Shown here: piece after piece, positions 1 through 6,999 of the stretch
Layout: the number at the start of each line of letters is the position of its first letter
Numbering within the stretch: the first letter of the stretch is position 1
Source: an uncultured bacterium
Lineage (GTDB): Bacteria; Cyanobacteriota; Vampirovibrionia; Gastranaerophilales; Gastranaerophilaceae
Direction of reading: 5' to 3'
Length of the DNA: 64,000 bases
NCBI GenBank assembly: GCA_902462155.1
Contig: CABQAQ010000004.1
Span: 62,001 to 126,000, forward strand
The notes under the pieces: generated by a model
Seen by the model: the letters and a program-made list of their open reading frames with translations, nothing else
Databases searched by the model: none
Told to the model about the DNA's origin: nothing
Position numbers and translations under genes: made by a program

Positions 1-316
1 TAACAATTATTGGATCTATTTGAAGTTTAGATTTAAATGTGTTAATAAAATCATCTTCAATAGAATTATCTTGTTTATTTAAATAATAATTATCCTCTTG
101 TAAATTTTTCAATGAATTTATATAAAATGACATAAAATTATCATCTGAAATAATTAAATTATTTTTATAAGATTCTTGAGATTCTTTTAAATTCAGTAAT
201 GTATTTCTAGGGAAATCATCAGAGATATCTATACTTTTCACATTAGCATAAGATAATTCCGAAACAAAATATAAAATAGCAAATACTAATAAAGGATAAA
301 ATAAATATTTTTTCAT
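1..316 (-). CDS. Exported hypothetical protein (C-terminal part outside window)
   Basis: An open frame starts at ATG 316-314 and runs without a stop off the left edge, giving 105 visible residues. The first 23 or so residues form a typical signal peptide: a Lys-Lys start, a hydrophobic core and a small-residue region near SYA. The remainder is polar and rich in Asn, Asp, Ser and Lys with no motif I recognise. It begins 9 bp after the stop of the M48 protease gene on the same strand, so the two are probably cotranscribed. I infer a periplasmic or secreted protein; function unknown. Confidence 0.6.
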   Translation of the reverse strand, partial: MKKYLFYPLLVFAILYFVSELSYANVKSIDISDDFPRNTLLNLKESQESYKNNLIISDDNFMSFYINSLKNLQEDNYYLNKQDNSIEDDFINTFKSKLQIDPIIV

Positions 317-325
317 AAATAAACC

Positions 326-1042
326 CTATTTATAATGTATGCAATTTATATTTTTATCATTTTCAACATAATATTTTAACTTTTCTCTATTTTGAGTTGA
401 AGTTAATAAGAAATTTTGATAGTAAATATTATCTTTATACTTATTATGAACTAAAAATGCCGGATATTTTTGATAAATATATTGATATACAGACATCATA
501 CGTTTTGATGTTAAAGGATGAGAAGAAAAGATCCACCAATCATATCTAAATTGAGGGAATGCTTTGTTCATCATAACAATCATAGCAATAGGATTATATC
601 CTGCTTTCACCATAAGGTCTATCCCTATTTTATCAGCTTTTAACTCATATTTTTTAGAAGCAAAATTCATAGGAATATGTGAAAAATACCCTCTTAAAGG
701 TCCTTCGTAAAAATCTATACAATGAGAAATTTCGTGTGCTAACACTGCTGCTAATTCATCTTCTGAATCAATATAATCCATTAATCCTTTATAAATTTCA
801 ATATGCCTATCTCTATAATATGCTGCAGCATTTATTTTTTTCTTTGTGTTATATTCAAAAACTATACGTTTATCAATACGACTTGAATTAAGTAATTTAA
901 ATCCAACTTTATTTACAAGTTGCTGATTATATTTCATATCAAAATTATTGCCTAACGACTTGTCTTCTATAGCAAATACATTTGGAACAATTGTAAATGT
1001 TAACATTATACTTAATAAAATATACGATAATTTCTTTTTCAT
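326..1042 (-). CDS. Exported M48-family zinc metalloprotease
   Basis: The 238-residue protein has an N-terminal signal peptide (residues 1-24). A zinc-protease motif HEISH lies at residues 103-107, followed by a downstream YELKAD segment (E133, D137) that matches the third zinc ligand region of M48 peptidases. A conserved SSHP motif near residue 174, typical of M48 enzymes, is also present. M48 proteins of this size without extra domains (BepA/LoiP/YcaL-like) act in the periplasm on misassembled envelope proteins. The gene is followed closely by another exported-protein gene. The family call is strong; the client proteins are unknown. Confidence 0.85.
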   Translation of the reverse strand: MKKKLSYILLSIMLTFTIVPNVFAIEDKSLGNNFDMKYNQQLVNKVGFKLLNSSRIDKRIVFEYNTKKKINAAAYYRDRHIEIYKGLMDYIDSEDELAAVLAHEISHCIDFYEGPLRGYFSHIPMNFASKKYELKADKIGIDLMVKAGYNPIAMIVMMNKAFPQFRYDWWIFSSHPLTSKRMMSVYQYIYQKYPAFLVHNKYKDNIYYQNFLLTSTQNREKLKYYVENDKNINCIHYK

Positions 1043-1121
1043 AATTCAAATCCTTTTTTATGTATTATGATACTAATTTTAATTAGTATAAACAAGTTAT
1101 TAACAAAATTTTACATAAAAC

Positions 1122-1152
1122 AAAAATAGGGTTAAAATTTAACCCTATTTTT
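1122..1152 (-). terminator. Intrinsic terminator of the ompH-like gene
   Basis: A near-perfect inverted repeat has AAAAATAGGGTTAAA on one arm and its complement on the other, with T-rich flanks on both sides. It lies between the end of the ompH-like gene (1177) and the start of the M48 gene (1042), both read on the minus strand. It most likely ends the ompH-like transcript. The symmetry means it could work in either direction. Confidence 0.8.
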
Positions 1153-1176
1153 TGATTTTATATTAATTTAAAAAAT

Positions 1177-1653
1177 TTATTTTAAGGTTTTAAGAATATC
1201 ATTTGTAATATCAGTACCACCAAACAATACAACACCTTTACTTAAAACAAGATCATATCCGCTAGCTTTAGCCTTATTATTGATACTTACAGATAAATTT
1301 TTATTAACAACATCTAGTTTTTTTTGGTAATCTTTTTGGATAATATCTTTTTTAGTTGCTAGTTCTTTTTGATATTTAGATTCAAGAGCTTTTTGTTTAT
1401 TTGGATCTTTTTCAGCTTGAATTTCTTTATTCGCTTTTTCAACAAAAGAAGTAAGATCTTTTAATTTTGCTTGTTGCTCATTTTTAAGAGCTTTAATTTG
1501 TGATGATTTAGAAACTATAGTCTGCATATCTATTACAGCAACTTTATAGCTTGTAGGAATAGAATATGATGCTTGATGTGTAAACATAGCTCCTAGAACA
1601 AAGACAGAAGCTGATATTAAAACAACCTTTAAATTCTCTTTTAAATTTCTCAT
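1177..1653 (-). CDS. OmpH/Skp-family periplasmic chaperone
   Basis: This 158-residue protein has an N-terminal hydrophobic segment (about residues 9-28). A short beta segment with VAVIDMQTIVSKS follows, then a long Lys/Glu/Gln-rich coiled-coil region (about 50-125) and a closing strand (GYDLVLSKGVVLF). This is the order seen in OmpH/Skp proteins, which form jellyfish-like trimers that hold unfolded outer-membrane proteins in the periplasm. Length is normal for the family. It is a single-gene unit bounded by its own terminator and a divergent TetR gene. It supports a diderm cell envelope. Confidence 0.85.
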   Translation of the reverse strand: MRNLKENLKVVLISASVFVLGAMFTHQASYSIPTSYKVAVIDMQTIVSKSSQIKALKNEQQAKLKDLTSFVEKANKEIQAEKDPNKQKALESKYQKELATKKDIIQKDYQKKLDVVNKNLSVSINNKAKASGYDLVLSKGVVLFGGTDITNDILKTLK

Positions 1654-1771
1654 TTACAATACCTCCATTTATTTTCTTAATTGTTTATTTCTTCTCAATT
1701 TAATTATTAATATACTAACATAATAAACTTATTTTTTCAAACAATCTTATTAATATAAACTAAAATTTTAA

Positions 1772-1789
1772 AAACTAGTTGAATGGTTT
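1772..1789 (+). promoter_or_regulatory. Candidate TetR operator (imperfect palindrome)
   Basis: AAACTAGTTGAATGGTTT is an 18-bp imperfect palindrome with AAAC/GTTT ends, lying 57 bp before the TetR-family start codon and just upstream of a TATAAT box. TetR regulators commonly autoregulate through palindromes of about this size. Similar imperfect palindromes arise easily in AT-rich DNA, so this is a weak call. Confidence 0.3.
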
Positions 1790-1808
1790 ATTTTTTTTAT
1801 TTATATCT

Positions 1809-1814
1809 TATAAT
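1809..1814 (+). promoter_or_regulatory. Probable -10 box of the TetR-exporter operon
   Basis: A perfect TATAAT lies 31 bp before the TTG start of the TetR gene, leaving room for a short leader with the AAAAAGG ribosome-binding site. The -35 region is T-rich and poorly defined, which would suit a regulated promoter. Confidence 0.5.
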
Positions 1815-1845
1815 TAATAAATAAATGTAAAAAAGGTATCCTTAA

Positions 1846-2493
1846 TTGATAGAAAAGAAAAAAAAACAAAAAAGGACAACATCTAAAAAAACATACAATA
1901 AAATAGCAAATTGTGCTCTTAAATTATTTGCCAAAAAAGGATATAATGCTGTAAGTATACGTGATATATGTAATCTGGCAAATGTTAATATTTGCTCTAT
2001 TTCGTATTATTTTAAAAGTAAAAAAGATTTATATAAAACAATAATTGAAAACTTGATACATCCAAAACTTGCTTTTATAAAAGAAGTCTCTTTGGATTTT
2101 TATTATTTAGATATTAATGAAAAAAAAGAAAAATTTTTAAAAATTATTTCAGGATTAATAGATTATACATATACAAATGAAGTTACAAATGACGAAATTT
2201 TATTATTATTTAGAGAACAATTTGACTGTATAGGTAATATTGACAACCCAGTATTTAAGTATATTAGCAATTTATTAGCATCAATATTATCAAAAAAAGA
2301 AACCGACCCATTTGTTGTTTTGCAGACTATATCCATTTTATCACAAATAATAGCATTCAGAATTATGAATAATACAACACTTAAGGCTCTTAATAAAAGT
2401 AATTTTGAAACAGAAGATCTCGTAACTATAAAAAATATTACTCTTAATCAAATCGAATTAAATATAGATAATCTAATAAAAAATAAAGTTTAA
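1846..2493 (+). CDS. TetR-family transcriptional regulator of an export operon
   Basis: The 215-residue protein starts at TTG behind an AAAAAGG site. Residues 15-65 form the TetR helix-turn-helix: ALKLFAKKGYNAVSIRDIC, then the turn and the SYYFKSKKDLY recognition-helix segment. The C-terminal two-thirds is a variable helical ligand/dimer domain. It is the first gene before TolC, HlyD and ABC genes, with only 10 bp to the next. This matches E. coli cecR(ybiH)-ybhGFSR, where the TetR protein controls an ABC exporter. It probably represses this operon and responds to a small toxic compound; the ligand is unknown. Confidence 0.85.
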   Translation: MIEKKKKQKRTTSKKTYNKIANCALKLFAKKGYNAVSIRDICNLANVNICSISYYFKSKKDLYKTIIENLIHPKLAFIKEVSLDFYYLDINEKKEKFLKIISGLIDYTYTNEVTNDEILLLFREQFDCIGNIDNPVFKYISNLLASILSKKETDPFVVLQTISILSQIIAFRIMNNTTLKALNKSNFETEDLVTIKNITLNQIELNIDNLIKNKV

Positions 2494-2503
2494 ACCAGTT
2501 AAT

Positions 2504-3886
2504 ATGAAAAAATATATAACATTAATAATATGCTCAATTTTACTTGTATTTTATATAAATTTAAATGCGTATAGTTTTAATTATCTTAATATTTTTAAGG
2601 TAAAAGCCCCAATCTATATAAAAACAGAAAAACTTGATGTTATAAATTATAATTGGTGGAAAAATTTTAATGATAATTGTCTTTTAAATATGATAGAAAA
2701 ATCTATTGAAAAAAATCACGATTTAAAATCAGCTTCTTTAAGAACAGAAGAATATAGAGAAAAAATTAATCAAGTATTTTCTAATGAACTGCCTAAAGCC
2801 TCTATAGGAGCATACTATTCAGGTATAAAGCTACCACATATAAGTAATATAAAAGATTATCAACAAAATGGGATAATAATGCCCTCTATAGCTTCTTATG
2901 AAGCTGATATATTATTAAAAAATCACAATAAAACACAATCAGAAAGAAAAGCATATTTGGCTAAAAAATATCAAGAAAAATCTATTTATATAAGCTTAAT
3001 TTCTGATTTAGCTTCGTGTTATATAAATCTTATTAAAACAATTAAGCAGGCAGAAATACAAAAAGAAATAATTCATATTCAAGAAGAAATTTTAAATAGA
3101 GAATATAAAAAATTTAACGCAGGAGTTATTTCTAAATATGATATGAATAACGAAAAACAGATATTATTGAAAGAAAAAGAAAAATTAGATACCTATCTCA
3201 AAAACAAAAAAATATTAATGAGTGAACTTTGTGTATTTATAGGTGAATCACCTGTAAACTTTAAAGATCTTAAATTTAAAGATTTTGGATTATTTGAATA
3301 TAATAAAAAAATACCACAAGAAATATCTTCCGACATAATTTTTCAAAGACCTGACATAATAGAAATAGAATATTTACTACAACAATCTAAAATAGATATT
3401 AAGGTAGCAAGAAAGGAATTATTACCAAAATTTAACATAGCAGGAATTTTTATATTTAATACTTTTGGTAGCGGGAATTTCTTTTCTTGGGAATCATCTT
3501 TAGCTTCACTTTTAGCCGGATTCACACAAGATTTATTTACCGGTGGGAAAAAAATATCGTATTTAAAGATTAAAAATAATAAATATCTTCAATTGTTGGA
3601 AAAATATTATCAAGCTAATTTAAATGGAATAAAAGAAGTTAATGATGCTCTTTTTAAAATAAAATATGATACAAAAATAGATCAAGAAGTTATTTCAGAA
3701 AAATTAATAGAAAAAGATACTTATAATATGAATTTGAATAAATATAATAAAGGAACAATATCATATCCGGATTTATTAAAAGTTAATATAAAATATTTAA
3801 AAAAAGAACAAGAATCTATTGATTCAAAAACTATTCGATTAATTGATTACATATCTCTTTATAAAGCTGTTGGAGGTGAACTTTAA
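2504..3886 (+). CDS. TolC/OprM-type outer membrane efflux factor
   Basis: The 460-residue protein has an N-terminal signal peptide (about 1-23). It then shows outer-membrane-factor hallmarks: NYNWWKNFND near residue 50, an AL..N.DL-like segment (IEKNHDLKSASLR), and two long coiled-coil halves. RPDI near residue 285, typical of the second OEP repeat, is followed by a Gly/Phe-rich beta segment (FTQDLFTGGK). I see no lipobox cysteine, so it is probably not lipidated. It would form the trimeric outer-membrane duct for the adjacent HlyD-ABC exporter. Its stop codon overlaps the HlyD start. Confidence 0.85.
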   Translation: MKKYITLIICSILLVFYINLNAYSFNYLNIFKVKAPIYIKTEKLDVINYNWWKNFNDNCLLNMIEKSIEKNHDLKSASLRTEEYREKINQVFSNELPKASIGAYYSGIKLPHISNIKDYQQNGIIMPSIASYEADILLKNHNKTQSERKAYLAKKYQEKSIYISLISDLASCYINLIKTIKQAEIQKEIIHIQEEILNREYKKFNAGVISKYDMNNEKQILLKEKEKLDTYLKNKKILMSELCVFIGESPVNFKDLKFKDFGLFEYNKKIPQEISSDIIFQRPDIIEIEYLLQQSKIDIKVARKELLPKFNIAGIFIFNTFGSGNFFSWESSLASLLAGFTQDLFTGGKKISYLKIKNNKYLQLLEKYYQANLNGIKEVNDALFKIKYDTKIDQEVISEKLIEKDTYNMNLNKYNKGTISYPDLLKVNIKYLKKEQESIDSKTIRLIDYISLYKAVGGEL

Positions 3887-4788
3887 TGAATGATAAAGTA
3901 ATAAAAGTAATGATTGTATTAATTATAATAATCGGATTTATTTTTTTACTCTATAGGTTAAATTATAAAAAAGTTGATCCAAATGAGTTAGAACTTTTTG
4001 GAAACATAGAAATAAGGCAAGTAGATTTATCTTTTAGAATAAATGGTCAGATAAAAACTATGTTATATGAAGAAGGAGATAAAGTAAAAAAGGGTCAATT
4101 ACTTGCAATTTTAGATGATAAGCAGTATAAAGCAGAGTATTTAAAATCAATAGCACAAGTAAGAATCAATGAAAGTTTAAGAGATAATGCATTGTCTAAA
4201 TATGAAATGAACCATTCTTTATGTGAAGATGGAACTATATCGAAATTAGAATGTAAAAATTTATTAAATAAAAGAAATGAAACAGAAGCAAATTTAAGTG
4301 CCTCAGAGGCTCAAAGTATATATGCAAAAAATAATCTTAATGATACACAGTTATTTGCCCCGGATGATGGAATAATTACAACAAGAATAAAAGAGGCAGG
4401 CGCAGTTATATCTCCAAGTGATCCTATTTATACATTAACGAAAACAAACCCTATTTGGGTAAGAGCTTATGTTAGCGAAAAGAATCTGGGGAACTTAAAA
4501 TATGGAATGAAAGCTATTGTATCAACTGACTCTATTGATCCGATAACAAATAAAAAACGTATATATAATGCTTGGGTAGGATATATTTCTCCTGTAGCAG
4601 AATTCACACCTAAAACGGTCGAAACAACTGATTTAAGGACTGATTTAGTATACAGGATACGGGTATATATAAATAATACAGATGATTTTTTAAGACAAGG
4701 AATGCCTGTTACAATTAAAATATTATTAAATAATAATAATAATAATAATAATAATGATATAAATATAGAAGAACAAGATGATAAATAA
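3886..4788 (+). CDS. HlyD/YbhG-family membrane fusion protein
   Basis: The 300-residue periplasmic adaptor has one N-terminal transmembrane helix (about 6-25). The first half of the biotinyl-lipoyl domain carries GQIKTMLYEEGDKVKKGQLLA, followed by an alpha-helical hairpin and the second lipoyl half with LFAPDDGIITTRIKEAGAV. A beta-barrel region completes the protein. It links the inner-membrane exporter to the TolC-type duct and resembles E. coli YbhG. The extreme C-terminus has nine consecutive Asn residues encoded by (AAT)9, and its last 11 bases overlap the ABC gene, implying translational coupling. Confidence 0.85.
   Translation: MNDKVIKVMIVLIIIIGFIFLLYRLNYKKVDPNELELFGNIEIRQVDLSFRINGQIKTMLYEEGDKVKKGQLLAILDDKQYKAEYLKSIAQVRINESLRDNALSKYEMNHSLCEDGTISKLECKNLLNKRNETEANLSASEAQSIYAKNNLNDTQLFAPDDGIITTRIKEAGAVISPSDPIYTLTKTNPIWVRAYVSEKNLGNLKYGMKAIVSTDSIDPITNKKRIYNAWVGYISPVAEFTPKTVETTDLRTDLVYRIRVYINNTDDFLRQGMPVTIKILLNNNNNNNNNDINIEEQDDK
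4729..4755 (+). repeat. (AAT)9 trinucleotide repeat
   Basis: Nine uninterrupted AAT units near the 3' end of the HlyD gene encode nine Asn. Because the unit is three bases, copy changes would only lengthen or shorten the tail without shifting frame. Confidence 0.95.
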
Positions 4789-6598
4789 TTCTTATGTAGT
4801 AGAAATAGAAAAATTAACAAAGTGTTTTAATATAAAATTTTCTAAGAACTTAAAACGAACAGAAATAATATCAATAATTGATAAAAAAGACACACCTTTA
4901 GAAAATAAATATAAAAATGCAGTAATTGCTATAAAGGATTTAGATTTAAAGATTAAAGAAGGTAAGATTACAGGATTAATAGGTCCGGATGGTGCTTCAA
5001 AAACAACTTTAATAAGACTGATTATAGGTCTTTTACTCCCTAGTTTTGGAAAAATTAAGACATTAAACCTAGATCCACAAAAAGATAAAAAGGAGATTAT
5101 AAAACGGATTGGTTATATGCCACAAAATTTTGGTCTTTATGAGGATCTTACCGTACTAGAAAATTTAGAATTATTTAGTATATTAAAAAATATAAATAAA
5201 AATCAGATAAAATCCACAATAGATAGACTATTAAAATTTACAGATTTAACAAATTTTAAAACTAGGTTAGCCGGTAAGCTTTCAGGAGGAATGAAGCAAA
5301 AATTAGGATTAGCTTGTACATTAATGGGGGATCCTCAATTTTTATTATTAGATGAACCATCTGTAGGTGTAGATCCAATATCCAGACGTGAGCTTATTGA
5401 TATGGTAAATACTCTTTGCAAAGATGGCATAAGTATATTATGGTCGACATCATATCTTGATGAGGCTGAAAATTTTGATGATGTAATATTATTAAATGAA
5501 GGCAGATTATTATTTCAAGGCAAACCGTCAGATTTGACTGATAGAATGAAAAATAGAGTATTTTCAACATCAATAGAAAATTTAAATGACATAGAAAATT
5601 TAACGAATAAAGAAAATAAAATAATAAATAATAGATACTTATTAGAAAGCTTAGTATCAAAAAGAGAATTTCTAACAGATGCAACAATAGAAGGTGATAA
5701 AATACGAATAGTATTAAAAAAAGGAATCCTCCCAAAAGAAACAGGCTTAATATTAAATCCTATACCACCCAGATTTGAAGATTCAGTAATAGATATTTTA
5801 GGCGGTAATCCTCCAAGTGAGTCAAAATTAGCTAAATCTATAAATATTAAAGAGAATAATATTCTATATCCAATAGAAGCAGATAATTTAGTAAAAAAAT
5901 ACGGAAACTTCTATGCAGTAAAAAACAATAGTTTTAAGGTAAAAAAAGGAGAAATTTTCGGTCTGCTTGGTCCAAATGGAGCAGGTAAATCAACATCTTT
6001 CAAAATGATGTGTTCACTTATCACTCCTACATCTGGAGTCGCCAGAATAATGGGAATTGATATTTCTAAAAAAACATCACTTGCAAGATCTTATATAGGA
6101 TATATGGCACAAAAGTTTTCTTTATATAAAAATTTAGATGTAAATCAAAACCTTGAATTTTATTCTATGGTGTATGGTCTGGATTTTTTTAAAAGAAAGA
6201 ATAGAATAAAAGAAATGATAGAAATATTTCAATTAGAAAAATATCTAAAAACAAATACCGGTGATCTTCCTTTAGGCTATAAGCAGAGATTAGCTTTAGC
6301 TTGCTCAACAATGCATAATCCGGATATTTTATTTTTAGATGAGCCTACATCTGGAGTGGATCCTTTAACCAGACGTGATTTTTGGAATCATATTAATTCA
6401 CTTGCTCAAAAGGGAGTAACCATTATGGTAACAACACACTTTATGGATGAGGCTCAATACTGTGATAGAATAAGTTTATTTTATAAAGGTGAATCAATAG
6501 CAATAGGTAGTCCAAGTGAACTTAAACATAGAATAGGTAAAAATGCTACTATGGAAGAAACTTTTATTAAATTAATAAAAGAATATGAATTGAAATAA
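4778..6598 (+). CDS. ABC transporter protein with two fused ATPase domains (YbhF-like)
   Basis: The 606-residue protein contains two nucleotide-binding domains. Domain 1 has Walker A GPDGASKTT (69-77), LSGGMKQ signature and LLLDEPSVGVDP. Domain 2 has GPNGAGKST (398-406), an LPLGYKQ signature at 497-503 and LFLDEPTSGVDP. The GPD form and the LPLG signature match E. coli YbhF, an ATPase for multidrug/Na+ export. Two things are odd. Ser74 replaces the Walker A glycine in domain 1, and the permease genes (ybhS/ybhR type) that normally follow are absent, since the next gene is on the other strand. The permeases may be encoded elsewhere, or the operon may have lost them. Confidence 0.85.
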   Translation: MINNSYVVEIEKLTKCFNIKFSKNLKRTEIISIIDKKDTPLENKYKNAVIAIKDLDLKIKEGKITGLIGPDGASKTTLIRLIIGLLLPSFGKIKTLNLDPQKDKKEIIKRIGYMPQNFGLYEDLTVLENLELFSILKNINKNQIKSTIDRLLKFTDLTNFKTRLAGKLSGGMKQKLGLACTLMGDPQFLLLDEPSVGVDPISRRELIDMVNTLCKDGISILWSTSYLDEAENFDDVILLNEGRLLFQGKPSDLTDRMKNRVFSTSIENLNDIENLTNKENKIINNRYLLESLVSKREFLTDATIEGDKIRIVLKKGILPKETGLILNPIPPRFEDSVIDILGGNPPSESKLAKSINIKENNILYPIEADNLVKKYGNFYAVKNNSFKVKKGEIFGLLGPNGAGKSTSFKMMCSLITPTSGVARIMGIDISKKTSLARSYIGYMAQKFSLYKNLDVNQNLEFYSMVYGLDFFKRKNRIKEMIEIFQLEKYLKTNTGDLPLGYKQRLALACSTMHNPDILFLDEPTSGVDPLTRRDFWNHINSLAQKGVTIMVTTHFMDEAQYCDRISLFYKGESIAIGSPSELKHRIGKNATMEETFIKLIKEYELK

Positions 6599-6609
6599 AT
6601 AATATAAAT

Positions 6610-6852
6610 TTACTTATTTTTAAAATAATCAGATATTGTTTTTGACTTTTTATTTTTTAAATTCTTAATAAAATTAATAAAAAAATTTTTAGGTTGTTCT
6701 TTATATAATTTATTTTTTATAATAGCTTTTTCTATTAATAATTTGTTATATAAAGTATTTACAATCTCAGAATTATCTATATTCTTTTTTAATTCATTAA
6801 TTTGCCTTTGACATTTTGAAAGTGCAAATTTCAAATTAGATTCTTTATTCAT
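6610..6852 (-). CDS. Small hypothetical coiled-coil protein
   Basis: The 80-residue ORF starts at ATG behind an AAGGTAA site. It is Lys/Asn-rich, with a predicted helical or coiled-coil stretch over residues 1-55 and a basic tail. No signal peptide, transmembrane helix or known motif is visible. It is convergent with the ABC gene (11 bp apart) and divergent from the GGDEF gene. The good ribosome-binding site supports it being real; function unknown. Confidence 0.5.
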   Translation of the reverse strand: MNKESNLKFALSKCQRQINELKKNIDNSEIVNTLYNKLLIEKAIIKNKLYKEQPKNFFINFIKNLKNKKSKTISDYFKNK

Positions 6853-6963
6853 GATTTACCTTACTTTATATCTTCTAGTGTTATAATAGAAAATTATATT
6901 ACAGAATAAATAATATGTGAATTAGTAATTTTTAAACTCCACTAAATAAATTAAAATAAAGTA

Positions 6964-6992
6964 TTAACATTAATTCAAAAATAGGATATAAT
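6964..6992 (+). promoter_or_regulatory. Strong sigma70-type promoter of the GGDEF gene
   Basis: TTAACA (6964-6969), a 17-bp spacer and TATAAT (6987-6992) form a near-consensus promoter. The expected start site, about 7 bp after the -10, falls at 6999-7000, which is the ATG itself. No ribosome-binding site precedes that ATG, so the mRNA is predicted to be leaderless. Confidence 0.7.
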
Positions 6993-6999
6993 AATTTTT

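Noticed and set aside
4729..4755. (AAT)9 considered as a phase-variation switch
   Set aside because: A 3-bp unit cannot shift the reading frame, and it lies at the end of the gene, not in a promoter.
4467..4820. Minus-strand Leu/Ser-rich ORF over the adaptor gene
   Set aside because: It is the reverse reading of the Asn/Lys-rich HlyD end; composition and start context do not suggest a gene.
6610..6852. Small ORF after the ABC gene considered as a missing permease fragment
   Set aside because: It is on the opposite strand, is polar and has no transmembrane helices.
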